DNA of 64,000 nt from Hygrocybe punicea (taxonomy: Eukaryota; Basidiomycota; Agaricomycetes; Agaricales; Hygrophoraceae): NCBI GenBank assembly GCA_963556145.1, contig OY744466.1:3782001-3846000 (forward strand). The letters are read 5' to 3'. Positions within the stretch are counted from its first letter, which is position 1, and the number at the start of each line of letters is the position of its first letter. The notes beneath the pieces were generated by a model. It had not been told where the DNA came from. It saw only the letters and a list, made by a program, of their open reading frames with translations, and did not search any database. Below, piece after piece: positions 1-11,044 of the stretch. Made by a program: the position numbers and the translations under genes.

Positions 1-3000
1 ACGATTGGCCTGGTCATGCATCTTGGCCATGGTGGAGGCGATTGTCCGTCATACAGAAAAGATGGCCCCCAGCCATCTGTCGAAGATACATATCTGCATG
101 ATGTTCTTATGTCAGGTGGTGGTGAGGAGGACGATTTGGATCCGGCTTTGGCAGTTCACGCCGAGGAAGATATCATAACTGTCACTCATACGAATGGAAT
201 TTACCGACATCAAATCCGATGGTGCTCCTGCCCAGATGCCCCCACTCGAGATATTCAACTACTTCGAATGCATTTGTATCCTGCAACAGCAAAACGGCCA
301 TCGTCAGCATTCACTTTCCAGCTCCTGGATCATTTCTACATTGATTCGATGGAGTGCAAAACGTCTGCAAACAGCTTTTATAACAAGTTAAGGAGACTGT
401 CTTCCAATGCATTTCCAGATACATTGCTGGTTCGTGATATACTAGTTGTTTTGTTACATTGTGCATACAGAATGGAGTACTGAGTTATGGTGTTCAGGAT
501 CGTTATCGTGAGCTAATGAGGGTGTCAAGACAGTGGCGATACTTGCACCTCAAGAAACGATTCAGCTTTGGGCATGACACTGAGAGGGAGCCTGGTAATG
601 GCGATCTGGCATTGTTTTGCCCTGCATGTCCCCAGCCAGGGATAAATCTTCCGCAGAACTGGATGGATAGACCGCATCAGTGGGTCATTCTGATCAGCTT
701 TCATGTAGTTCCACACCAAACAGGGAAACAGGTGGCTTTACAGGCCCAGCATCGTCGTTGATGGCAATTTCAAAGCTGAGCAGATTAACATGCGGAAGCC
801 TGATGACGATGTTGGGCTTATCGATGGACAAGGCTATATGGTTGAGGATGCACCTTATCGTGCTCATCTGGCAGCTTCCCTGGAGTCCAAAGAGGTATTT
901 ATCGAATTGTGAATTTCGTGAATGCTAAATCAATGATCATGTATCAGAGGTCACAGTGCTCCAATCACAAGGCCGTCAACCAAGCAAACACCAATCGTCA
1001 TAACTTATACGCTACTGGCATCAGTGCATGTGCATGTGCCAAGCATGGTTGCTTTGTACCCCACAGTGTCGTCGACTTCCAGAAGGGTGAACGGTTAGTC
1101 ATGTATTTTGAGCTATGAATCGTGACAAATTTATTAAAGAGTCTGCACCAGACACATGAACGTTGATTATTCGATATGCAATGCTCTCAATAGGCTGTGC
1201 CACAGTGGTATCACCCAAGCACTGGTGGAATATGATATTGCCTGCAGTTGGCTGATCAATTTTGCTAAAAGGGTTTCCGATTCCGACCACCTCACTCTCC
1301 CTGAGGCGCTTGAGATCATTGGGGCTGTGGGCAAGTTTCATCTTGGTGCACATGTTGCCAAGTGTTTTGCCCTATTCAGTCTCAACTTCGTTCGTGGTGC
1401 TGGTCAGCAGGATGGTGAAATTTTGGAGACACTGTGGGCTATCATCAACAAGATTTCCAGTTTTATTCGTTTCATGTCAAAATCCCAACGACGTGAGATC
1501 TTGGATGACCTTATGAGGGATTCGAATTGGAAGAAGTTGGTAGGAATGGGTAGGTGATTCATAGGCATGTCATCAATACATATCATCACCATAGCTGTCA
1601 CACAGTTCGGTCTTTGTTGAAACGATATGATAAAGCAGTAGATGGAATGCAGGAAATGAAGGCAGCCTTTGAGGAGCTTTCCGAAACTGTGGATGAGCAA
1701 GTGCTGGCAGAGTGGAAGGAAGAAGAAAGAAGGGCAATGGATTTCTGTGGTGACTACTTGAGGGTATTCAACGTCAGAATGGAGAAAGGTTTGTCTTGTA
1801 AAGTGTTGGTGTTTTGGACACGGTAATGATGTTTCACCAGCACCATCACAGGCTGAGATCAGGTTGAGACTGATGACAGGGAATCCCAAAGATGTAATGG
1901 CTGGTCGGGTGACCATCTTAAATGAAGGAATAAACATAGAACAAGCACAGTAGGATGTATCCTCATTCTCATCGATCGTCTCTTTGACATTTGTTTACCC
2001 TACAGGAATACTCTGAAAACAACGGCTCGTGCTGTTCAAAAAACGGGCAGTTTCACAGACAAGGCAAATCTGGAGGATCGGCGAAATAGACTGCAGTCTC
2101 GGATCGACTCGTTCCACAGAAAAATACAAGGAATACTTGGTGAAGATGTGGATGAGTGTAATCTGGTCAATTATGATCCCACTGCTGATGACTGGATTGT
2201 GGATGTGGATGAGGAGGGTGGGGTAGACGAAGAAAATGATGACCATGTTGCAGAATGGCCAGAAAATTGCCGACTCACAATGCCATCGACCTTAGGAGTG
2301 GAGGAATGTGCTCGGCTGGGTTTGGAAAATTTGTTGGCTCAGGAGGTGGAACTCAGGGTGGGCCAAGCAAACAATTGTTTGGAAAACTTGAGAATGACAC
2401 TGGGTGAGAAAATGGTAATCTTTCGAACCTCTGTTCGTGGAGCAAACAGCCAGAAGAAGAAGACTCGAGCATGGGACGACATACATGCCATCCAGCAAAA
2501 AGTTGGTAAATATGCCACCAGCTACAGGCAGGCTCATCGAGCATTGGTCAATCTAGGGGGGAATGCAGACATTTTGGATCGTTTCAAAGTGCTGAGGCAG
2601 GAGGATATCAAGATGAGTGGTGATATGCTTGAGGAGAATAGAGTGGGCCAGAGGAGTCACAAGCTGCCCTGGATCTGGCGGAGGAAAGAAAGGAATAATA
2701 CTGGTGACAACGATTGGATGCAAGAAGGTGAATGGTTCTGCTACAGCAATTCATGGAAGATCTTACTGCTATACAGTGTATCGTGTAAACTGGCTCCGTG
2801 GCAAGGCCAGATATGATCGGTGGTCTGAAGAGTTGCAAAGCGTCAAGTCAGAAATGGGTAACGTGATTCGTTGGCTGCAACACCAGAAGGTGCAATGGGA
2901 AGCACGTCGTGACAAATTTGGTCTGGGACTGAGGGGGCACATCTGTTATGCGGAAAAACAAATGGTAATGTGGAGGAATATGATAGCACAAGCAGAAACT

Positions 3001-3024
3001 GCCTTTTCCAACAAGATGGAGTAA
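1..3024 (+). CDS. KDZ transposase (CxC2 type), 5' end outside the window
   Basis: DDE-type transposase of the Kyakuja-Dileera-Zisupton group, a cut-and-paste DNA transposon enzyme. The window opens inside the CxC2 cysteine-cluster region (LGHGGGDCP, then HQIRWCSC near 215-235 and FCPACPQPG near 610-640). Several introns are visible, for example 430-470, 680-723, 895-947 and 1094-1151. Splicing gives the expected core: VVDGNF (first Asp, about 758-772), a Cys/His block with ATGISACACAKHGCFVP and DFQKGER (about 1010-1093), VEYDIACSW (second Asp, about 1229) and QDGEILETLW (Glu, about 1410). The C-terminal coiled-coil part (VYRVNWLRGKARYDRW) ends at a stop at 3024. Apart from the missing start I saw no clear break, so it could be a recent copy. 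Its terminal repeats were not identified. Confidence 0.88.
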
Positions 3025-3159
3025 TACATATTATTAGAGAAGATATAGTTGAACAGAAGAAAGTAATATATTTTTAACCAACTGGACCATAACCATCTGC
3101 CAAGAATGACCAGCAAGCCAATATATGGTATTTGCCAACCCATGTCCCATGGCTGACGG

Positions 3160-3990
3160 TATACTAACCAGGATTGGCCAATCCATGGCCAACCGAAATA
3201 CCCAGACCTGTCGGCCAATCCACCTTTCATGGCCAGCCGACATACTGAGACCCGTCGGCCAATCCATGTTCCATGGCCAGCTGAAATACCCAGACCCATC
3301 GGCCAATCCATGTTCCATGGCCAACCGAAATACCCAGTGTGGTCGGCCAATCCACCTTTCATGGCCAGCCGACATACCAGACCCGTCGGCCAATCCATGT
3401 TCCATGGCCAGCTGAAATACCCAGACACGTCGGCCAATCCATGTTCCATGGCCAACCGAAATACCCAGTGTGGTCGGCCAATCCACCTTTCATGGCCAAC
3501 CAAAATACCCAGACCTGTCGGCCAATCCACCTTTCATGGCCAGCTGACATACCTTACCCGTCGGCCAATCCATGTTCCATGGCCAACCAAAATACCCAGA
3601 CCCGTCAGCCAATCCATGTTCCATGGCCAGCTGAAATACCCAGACCCATCGGCCAATCCATGTTCCATGGCCAACCGAAATACCCAGTGTGGTCGGCCAA
3701 TCCACCTTTCATGGCCAGCCGACATACCAGACCCGTCGGCCAATCCATGTTCCATGGCCAGCTGAAATACCCAGACACGTCGGCTAATCCACCTTTCATT
3801 GCCAGCCAAATTACCCTGGGCTGTCGGCCAATCCATGTTCCATGGCCTGCCAAGATACCCAGACCGGTCGGCCAATCCATCTCCCATGGCCAGCCAAAAT
3901 ATCCAGACCGGTTGGCCAATATATCCCCCTGCTTCGGCCAACTCATGTCCCTCAGAACATAGACCCCTCGGCCAAGCCATCTCCCCTGGA
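3160..3990. repeat. 43-44 bp minisatellite array
   Basis: About 19 head-to-tail units of 43-44 bp. The unit core is CGGCCAATCC followed by TTCCATGGCC and AAATACCCAGA. Variants alternate (CATGTTCC versus CACCTTTC), giving a longer-period block: roughly 3229-3430 is echoed near 3640-3770. Units degrade towards 3990. All six frames stay open because the period and base content avoid stops; the resulting repetitive peptides are not taken as proteins. It starts about 140 bp after the KDZ stop and could belong to that transposon. Confidence 0.9.
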
Positions 3991-4420
3991 GAAAGATATT
4001 GGTCGGCTGAGATTGGCTGGCCCACTCGGAGTGGGAATTGTCCCTCTCAGCTGAGCCATGTCTTGTGGAAAAGATATGCTGTAAGGTGTGGTTTTCTTTT
4101 TGTTGTTTGCCATGCCAAAATGAAATAGAATTGCCCAAAAAGCCTTCAGTGCTTGAAGAAAAGAGGTGCTCAGTGCTCGGTTCTCTATTCAGAAAAGTTC
4201 TCAGTGGTCAAAAAAGGGCTCACTTGGTGCTCGGTTCTCTACTCAGAAAGTTCTTGGTGCTTGAAAAGGTGCTCAGGTTCAGAAATGTTTTTGGGAATGT
4301 TCTCAGAATGGTGCTCAGTGCTTGAAAAATTGCTGGGGTACCAAAAAGAAAAGCTTGCTTGCTGAGGTGCTGGAAACTGCTAGCAGAAGGGCTGGCTAAG
4401 AATCCACTCTCATCACCATG

Positions 4421-4565
4421 TGGAGTCGGTCAGAGGGTCCCTCAGGATCGCAAGAGGGAGAAGGCTGCACCAAGGCTCCAATGGGACTGTCTACTACATC
4501 CAGATTACTAACTATGACAAACCGTGGGAACTCTATCATGTGACTGTCCAGGCACAACTACTACA
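4421..4565 (+). mobile_element. Terminal repeat / solo LTR of the TRIM-like family
   Basis: A 145 bp copy of the small repeat seen at 8014, 12762, 34924 and 36727. It begins TGGAG, has ACCGTGGGA.CTC in the second half and ends CTACTACA. The 16-17 bases just before it (ACTCTCATCACCATG) are nearly the same as those before the 3' repeat at 36727, so the element probably has its own internal region to the left (about 4060-4420). No matching 5' repeat was found. Confidence 0.6.
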
Positions 4566-4671
4566 TCGGTTGCAACCACAGTCACAGCCACCAATACGAC
4601 AGCAGCAACGACATTGGATAAAGAAAGAGTCATCGCCTGCATATTTGTATGCATTGTTTGCTGTAGATGCG

Positions 4672-5096
4672 GGTTTGGGGTGGCTTCAGAACATAAATCC
4701 TAACCTAGGGTGTCAGCATAGAAGTGATGGTGGATAATCAGTGTCAGAAATAATAATAAAAGGTGGAAATGGAAGTAAAGCCACCATGTAATACTAAGAA
4801 AATGGACAAGTAATAATGAACCTGGTGATGAATGGACTGAAAATGGGTAAATAATAATGAACCCAACAATGTTGATCACATCGGATATGGTGGATCAGGT
4901 CAGGTCAGGAATGATGAATGAATAATGGAACAACAATAAAGATGACAAAGTGAATGTCTAAGGGTCCACAAGGACAAGGGATTAAAACATGATTCTGACT
5001 GTAGGAAAATGGGGACTAAGGGTATCTTTTTTTTGTATGGTTGTCGGGGACCATTTTTATAGTACATGAGTGGGTAGTCTACTTTTGGTCATGTCT
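4672..5096 (+). mobile_element. Decayed LTR of the large non-autonomous family (copy D), cut by gap
   Basis: Starts TGTAGATGCGGG like the LTRs of copy A (24850) and follows the same order of blocks: TCCTAACC, GTGTCAGC, the AATAATGAACC stretch, and the palindrome GGTTGTCGGGGACCA before TTTTTATAGTACA. Most CpG positions of copy A are TpG or CpA here, so this is an old copy. It runs straight into the assembly gap. Confidence 0.8.
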
Positions 5097-5296
5097 NNNN
5101 NNNNNNNNNNNNNNNNNNNNNNNNNNNNNNNNNNNNNNNNNNNNNNNNNNNNNNNNNNNNNNNNNNNNNNNNNNNNNNNNNNNNNNNNNNNNNNNNNNNN
5201 NNNNNNNNNNNNNNNNNNNNNNNNNNNNNNNNNNNNNNNNNNNNNNNNNNNNNNNNNNNNNNNNNNNNNNNNNNNNNNNNNNNNNNNNNNNNNNNN
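5097..5296. other. Assembly gap (200 N)
   Basis: Exactly 200 undetermined bases, the size usually used for a gap of unknown length. The open frames across it are meaningless. The gap separates an LTR fragment on the left from one arm of a long hairpin on the right. Confidence 0.99.
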
Positions 5297-5547
5297 TCAT
5301 ATAAAAAAGATTGTAGGGAGAAACTTCTTCAGTTTTTCAAAGGCTAGAAGTACAAATACCGTGTTTTCCTTCATTTTTGTCCTTGGAGCCAACATTTAAA
5401 ATTCATGTAATATTTCAAGCCTAATGCAGACAAACATAGTACAGATGCAATGTTGGCTCCAAGGACAAAAATGAAGGAAAACACGGTATTTGTACTTCTA
5501 GCCCTTGAAAAACTGAAGAAGTTTCTCCCTACAATCTTTTTCATATG
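5297..5547. repeat. Long hairpin, about 99 bp arms
   Basis: The left arm 5297-5396 is the near-perfect reverse complement of 5449-5547, with a loop of about 52 bp. Arms differ at only a few positions (for example AAAGGCTAG versus CTAGCCCTTG). The left arm begins at the first base after the gap, so the true palindrome may be longer and may have caused the assembly break. The AT-rich stretch 5548-5844 shows no gene. Confidence 0.88.
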
Positions 5548-5844
5548 AGCTCATTTGATGGCATAATTTGACAATATCATTTTGGGTGTCAAAAAGTACT
5601 GGTTTACCTTTTGTTTCATCTACAAGTCACCAAATACTAAATATTGTCCAAATGTAGTTATAGAAATAGATAGCCCTTAAGAAACAGTACAACTTTCCCT
5701 TTATAACCATGTTAATCCATGCAGTATTTCATGAGATACAAGATAGAGCACAGAAAATTTCACTAAGTCCATATTGTTTCTTTTAATCAAAAATTTTCAA
5801 AAAGTGCCAAGATCATTAAAAATGGCTGTAAACCAAATGATAAT

Positions 5845-6134
5845 AAAAGTAAAAAACTTACTGATTTACCTCAAATGCTTGTGTTCGAGGGTCACTCTTG
5901 TGGTGATTTGTCAGGGTGTTGTCGTGGCTGAGACTAAACTTTGGTGACTAAAAACGGAAATTTGCCGAAATCGGCATGTGAGTACAACTTTTGTGTGAGC
6001 AAAATATACATGCCTGCAGACATCGGTTCAGCAGTTCTGAACCGCTCGTGAACCGTTTAGACAACCTGGGGGTTGCCTGAACCCCGAACTGGACCTGGGG
6101 TTCAGTTCTGAACCAAACTTTGGCAGCACTATCA
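5845..6134. mobile_element. Fragment of hAT-type non-autonomous element (family of 31198-32726)
   Basis: Matches the right part of the element at 31198-32726: GGAAATTTGCCGAAATCGG, then TTCAG/GAACC-rich sequence, ending in the same terminus CTTTGGCAGCACTA at 6134. The left end with its inverted repeat was not found and probably lies in or before the gap. Confidence 0.7.
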
Positions 6135-6179
6135 CGTACCCAGTCTGGCACCCATGTCACCATGTGTCCTACCCCCACA

Positions 6180-7800
6180 AACCACGTTTTATGCATCCGC
6201 ACAGGCCCCAGCACCCCCACACATGATGTCGTTGCCATGGTGGACCCAGTCCGTCAACTCCCAGGCCCCACGACATCAAGAATATGACCCCGTGTCTCCC
6301 GCGTCCCCTGGCTTCGTACCGCCCCACAGACCATCCCCTATGCATTCGTACAGCCTCCTGTGCACCTCAAACAACCCAAACGATTCAGTACCACACGTTT
6401 ACAGCAATCCGGCCGCCTCCTACGTCACCCAGCCTCAAACCCTCGCATACTTGACATCCCTGGCCCCTCACACATTCATTGGACCGCCTGCCACCTGGCA
6501 CCGCATCCCAATGCCCTCCATTGCCACTCGCAAGTCCGTGCGAGCCGTCCCCACCATGTTCGAGCTCCCCATGCTGTGCCACATCACTCTGCCATATGCA
6601 CATGCATATTCGACGTCCCCGGCCTTGCCCCTCTTTGTTGGACATCCCACCACCTCATACAGCCTCCCAGAACCCCATGGCGTCCCTCGCAAGTCCATAT
6701 GAGCAGCCCCTGCCGTTGTTGAATTCCCAAGGCCATGTCATGTGAACCTGTTTGGTACCCCCATCTACTCGACGCCCCCAGCCACTCACACCTTCGTCGG
6801 ACCAACCACCACCTCGTACAACTTCCCAGCACCTCACGGCATCCCTCGCAAGTCCGTGCAAGCCACCCCAGCCATGTTCGAACCCCCAACATTGTGCCAT
6901 GTCACCATGCCTCGCGACCTGGCATATTCGACATCCTGGCCCATCATGCATTCATTGGACCACCCACCATCTTGTACAGCATCCCAGAGCCCCACAAGAC
7001 CACTCGCGAGTCTGTGCAAGCCGCCCCCGCCGTGTTCGAACCCTCAATGCTGTGCCACATCACTTGACATCATACCCACCATCCGAGGCCAATGACCATT
7101 GCATACAACCACCCCCACACTCTCGTTCACACTCTCATTCATGCCCTCGCACCTCTGCATGGTCCTCTCCTGTCCCAAACAAGTCCGCCCCCATCCCTCT
7201 TCGTCCCACGTGAGCTACCATGTCACCCCACGTCGACCCCCACTCTCAGTCCCCAATTCCCAGCCATCCCTGGCCTTGTCCATCCCCATTTGACTACCTA
7301 CACCCTCACACGATGGTGTGACAATGCCCCTCAAGTCCATTCATGAGCCCAAATGAAGCCCCCAGTTGGTTACAACCGCGAACCCACATCACCGGCCACC
7401 CAAACCCATTCCCTGACCTGACGCACTGGCAATTGAATCCCTCCACCCACGTCCAAGCCCCGATACTCCCGTCAATCCACCCATCATCGTTCCCAATCCC
7501 GTACAATGACCTTGGACCCCTGCTGCCCTATGACCGCGAACCTGCATCCACCAGCCCCCCAAACCCGTTCCCTGACTTCATGCACCCGCAATCAAGTCCC
7601 TACGCCTACGTCCACATCCCTGCAATCGAGTCCCTACACCTACGTCCACATCCCCGCACCCTTGTCCACGTCCCTGCACCCTCATCCACGTCCCTGTTGT
7701 CGTTCCCAGCCATCCCTACACTGCCCCCACACCTGACATCACCTTTGCCCTTGTCCTCCCCTGTCCACTGACCTTCTGCATTTGACAATGACCTCCCATT
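6180..7800 (-). mobile_element. Decayed internal fragment of the large non-autonomous LTR element (copy E)
   Basis: C-rich sequence resembling the internal part of copy B (43.7-45.2 kb) in the same orientation, including repeats of the form CGACATCCC.GGCC.CTCA and the marker TCCCAAACA.GTCCGCCCC. Long Pro/Ser/His-rich open frames appear on both strands only because stops are rare in this composition; none is called as a gene. It ends where the 8 kb TA-flanked transposon begins. Confidence 0.7.
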
Positions 7801-8013
7801 CCTAGTGAACTGCAGGGGTCTACCACCATGTATAATGCATTTGATTTGGTATTTTTATTACATTATGAATTCTTGGAAAAGTGCTGATGTTTTTACATAG
7901 CAAGGTGAATATAATACATACCAACAAGTTTGATTATCCAGGGGTACAAAAATTCTCAATGCAATCATATCTAATTCTGCTTTTACAGCTGATTACATAA
8001 TACTTGTCGCCAG

Positions 8014-8168
8014 TGGAGTGGTAGCGAGTGCCTGGTCACGTGATGAGGCTCCCACGGTTCGTTGTAGACAGATCCCTGTCAGTAGTCAGTCCCAATCAAG
8101 CCTTCCTCGCCAGCTCTCCAGCGAGACTCTCCAGCTAGCCCTTGGAGCGGTACCTCCGTACCACTCCA
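8014..8168 (-). mobile_element. Solo LTR of the TRIM-like family, with 4-bp duplication
   Basis: 155 bp element with ends TGGAGTGGTA...TACCACTCCA. It is flanked by CCAG on both sides (8010-8013, 8169-8172), and the opposite arm has the unoccupied site with CCAG once (minus strand, 15491-15494). Read on the minus strand it shares GGTACC near the start, GACTGACTACT, ACCGTGGGAGCC and TCACGTGAC with the terminal repeats at 34924 and 36727. Confidence 0.85.
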
Positions 8169-8795
8169 CCAGTTCAAAGTCCACCTATGTAGCACACCTC
8201 ATATTGCGCGAGCTATAACTTGGTGAGTTATCGATCAAATTGTCTGAAATCTGTTTTATAGTATTAGCCAGGTGGGGCTCAGGGCTCCATCTAATAAAAT
8301 GCGCAAAAAAACCGTTCCAAAGTATTCGTCATTTTGGGCACTGAACAACCCTTGGTGAGCTGTAGCTCGGGATCCACTCGCGCAAAGCTAATTCCGAAGT
8401 ATTCTACAGTTTATACATTCCATAGGTGAGGGCAGGAACATGTCCAATCGATGCAAAACCCTTTCAAAATGTATTGGCATCAAGGGGCCCCAATTGCCGT
8501 GTGAGCGCCGTCACCCGTGATCAAGGTGCCTAATGTCCATATGGAAACTTTCCCCAGCGTGTATGCAACTTAACGGAGGGCTCGGGGCATGGGAGAGGTG
8601 GACGGGCGGTCTCAATTCACTACTTCGGCATCATGTGTTCCATCACCTTTTTATTGTCTTTATCTCTGTGATATCAAGCCAAACCCCCATGCATACTCAC
8701 GGCTCATGTGTATCCTGTACTTTCTGAACCAATATCATGCTGTTTTACCATCCCACCCAGTAGTAAAATAGCAAAATGAAAAAAAAATAAAAAAG

Positions 8796-9065
8796 ATGAA
8801 AAAGTCCGGTGTTGCAGAGAAAAAAGTACATGAAGGCGAACATACAATGATAGAAACGCGAGTCCGATGCATTGCCAACTACCCCGCCCACTTCAGATCC
8901 ATCTTGCTCCCCAATAAACCGCTCCGTTCATCTGGCACGTCGCGGTTCGTTCACACACGACTCATGCTCGTTGTGCCATCAGGAACCTGGGCGTTTCACC
9001 CCGAGATACGTTGCGTGGTATGCTTAGTGCAAGATGAGCACAGGGCTAAAAGAAAAAGAGCTTAA
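8796..9065 (+). CDS. 89-codon frame conserved in both arms, doubtful
   Basis: Open frame beginning MKKSGVAEKKVHEGEH, with the same length and only a handful of changes at 14598-14867 in the other arm. Conservation may simply reflect the arm duplication. It holds Cys pairs and a basic tail but no family I recognise. No introns or clear upstream signals; it may be non-coding. Confidence 0.25.
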   Translation: MKKSGVAEKKVHEGEHTMIETRVRCIANYPAHFRSILLPNKPLRSSGTSRFVHTRLMLVVPSGTWAFHPEIRCVVCLVQDEHRAKRKRA

Positions 9066-9101
9066 CACTTACGGAAAAAGAGCCCGGACCCCACCCCACA
9101 G

Positions 9102-9695
9102 TCACTTGCATCCACTCCTGATATGGCACACTACACAAGGTTCACCGGGGATGTTGATGGTGACGGTGTTATTGTGATAGATGTTGGTTTGGTTTCCCCC
9201 GACACTAGACTGGTTTCCTCCAATGGACGAGATTTGGCAATGAGTGATAGAGTAGGACATTGAGTGAGTTGTATAATGGCGCGGGAAAAAGTCACCAAAT
9301 AAATTAAAGATGTGATTGACCGGAAGACTACCATCCCCAAACTGCTTGTTGGTGAGGATAAGGACCTCCCGGTCAGAGTAAAGGTCCTCCTGGCTAGGAT
9401 AAAGGTCCTCCTCATCCATACTCTTTACCACCACTATGTCATTGGTGTCCAAAAACTCTAATTTGAAGGTGACTAGCTTTCGAGCTGTATTTTCAACTGT
9501 CAGGCGGAAGATGAGATGGTTGGCTGAGTTCTGGATGTTGCAGTCAGGCAACGCAATGCAGTTAGACAACTGCTTCCCTGTGAAGATCAAATGCCGCTGG
9601 CCATGCAGAAGGTTAATATTACACAATGATAGGAGAGACAAAATTGAGCTTATTGAACGCACCTGATTCTTGTTCTTGACTCTTTGCCACGACAT
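9102..9695 (-). CDS. Unknown protein encoded in the left arm
   Basis: 198-codon frame starting MSWQRVKNKNQ at the inner edge of the arm. The middle has VTFKLEFLDTNDIVVVKS followed by repeated acidic DLYPSQEDLYSDRE and FNLFGDFFPRHYTTHS; the end has a Gly/Asn-rich part (GGNQTNIYHNN) and CVVCHIRSGCK. The right-arm copy (13971-14617) keeps the middle block but has a frame break before it and a different Gly/Asn part. I do not recognise a family. The mixed pattern of conservation supports coding in the past. Confidence 0.45.
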   Translation of the reverse strand: MSWQRVKNKNQVRSISSILSLLSLCNINLLHGQRHLIFTGKQLSNCIALPDCNIQNSANHLIFRLTVENTARKLVTFKLEFLDTNDIVVVKSMDEEDLYPSQEDLYSDREVLILTNKQFGDGSLPVNHIFNLFGDFFPRHYTTHSMSYSITHCQISSIGGNQSSVGGNQTNIYHNNTVTINIPGEPCVVCHIRSGCK

Positions 9696-9750
9696 TATAG
9701 ATGGTTGGAGTTTTATTCAAGTTGACTATGGCACGTGACCTCATGTTACA

Positions 9751-10931
9751 ATGACCAAAGGATCTCCTACCACAAAAGAAATACGAGAACTGGTTATTTA
9801 CCAGACCATCCAGCTCGGATGGAACACCAGTTAAGTTTCCCAAGCCTTAAACATCACCTGCCATATGGTACAATGTATCAAAAAACTCTACAATAAGATT
9901 GGTGCTGCTATTCTGGACCCTTGTGCTCCTGTCGGGAGGCCAAAGATCATGTCGCAACCTCATATCTATGTATTCCCTTTTCTCAGCTCATTTACACATT
10001 ACTCAAATTTGTTTAGATGATGCTTGCCCTCATTGAACGCTGCCCAAGCCTTTATTTGGACGAGATTGTTGATGAATTATACAGTCAACACGGGCTTGTT
10101 GTTTCTATTCCAACTGTTTATCGGGCGATCAAGGAGGCAGGCTTGACTCATAAGAAGGTAAATCTCATTTATGCAATCTCTCTGTTCTGCTGATTATTAC
10201 CTATGTTCTCCAAAGCTTTCGAAGATCGCAGTCGAGCGTTGTAACATCAAACGCACTGAATACATCCTCGACATTGCCGATGAACCACAAGAAAATCTTG
10301 TATTTGTTGATGAGTGCGCTGTCAACCAATTGAATACATACCATGAAAATGGCTGGGCAATCAAGGGGCAATGGGCCCGCAAGGTGTCGCACTTTGTCCG
10401 TGGAACTAGGTTTGTTGAAAAGTTTAAAAACCTTCAATCTTCTGATGTTTTCGGCACAGGTTTTTGGTATTGCCCGCCCTGGCAATTGATGGTGTCATCT
10501 ACAGTAGCATTGAACTTGGTGCATTCAATGGTGATACATTCCTTGAATTCATAGATGGCCTTCTCGAGGAAATGAATCCATACCCTGCTCCACGCAGCGT
10601 TCTTGTAATGGACAACTGCTCAATCCACCATGTTGATGGTGTTACAGCGATTTGTGAAGAAAAGTACGTAGCTGCCCCCTTTGCCTCCCTAGCTACTAAT
10701 TGTGTCACAAGGGGCATCCGAGTTGTTTACTTGCCTCCGTACTCCCCTGACTTTAATCCCATTGAGGAAATGTTTTCTTGGCTCAAGGCATACATCCGAC
10801 GCCACGGTGTGCAGTATCATTCATTTTTGGAAACTGCAGATTTATTACAGGCTCGCTCATTTTTGTATAATGCATTGGATCTTGTAGAAAAGTCAAGTAT
10901 TGAGGGCTGGTTCTCTCACGCAGCTTATTAG
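9751..10931 (+). pseudogene. DD34E transposase of Tc1/mariner-IS630 type, intron-bearing, one stop
   Basis: Catalyses cut-and-paste transposition at TA. From ATG at 9751, an N-terminal helix-turn-helix part (KEIRELVIYQTIQLGW, a TAA stop at 9832-9834, VSQALNITC, then GRPKI) leads through a poorly resolved first intron to a second helix-turn-helix (LALIERCPSLYLDEIVDE..STVYRAIKEAGL type). Introns 10158-10215, 10410-10459 and 10664-10711 are GT..AG. After splicing, the catalytic triad is VFVDE, VMDNCSIHH and SPDFNPIEE; Asp-to-Glu spacing is 34 residues only when the last intron is removed, which supports that intron. The stop (CAA to TAA possible) and unclear first intron make activity doubtful. 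Confidence 0.82.
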
Positions 10932-11044
10932 CTTGTGCCATATGTACTTCGCAGAACTTTTTTGACAATGAGATTGTATCACACCTATCTAAGTATTGCG
11001 TGAAATTGAAATATATCATAGTCTGCTACGTAATTCCTTCACTC

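Larger units (their letters stand above)
7805..9697. repeat. Left inverted-repeat arm
   Basis: Reverse complement of 13972-15776, clearly alignable throughout. Sequence similarity stops near CTTTGCCACGACATTAT at about 9690. Differences include a 155 bp insertion at 8014 and scattered substitutions; the gene in the arms (9102-9695) diverges near its 3' end. Confidence 0.88.

Noticed and set aside
3229..3962. Long repetitive open frames (HGQPKYP-type peptides) on both strands
   Set aside because: They follow a 43-44 bp minisatellite whose composition excludes stops in several frames at once; no start context, introns or conservation beyond the repeat.
5041..5399. Open frames across the N run
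   Set aside because: Undetermined bases give no stops; meaningless.
9619..9843. Minus-strand frame MGNLTGVPSELDG..
   Set aside because: Antisense to the helix-turn-helix exon of the transposase at 9751, which has clear family signals.
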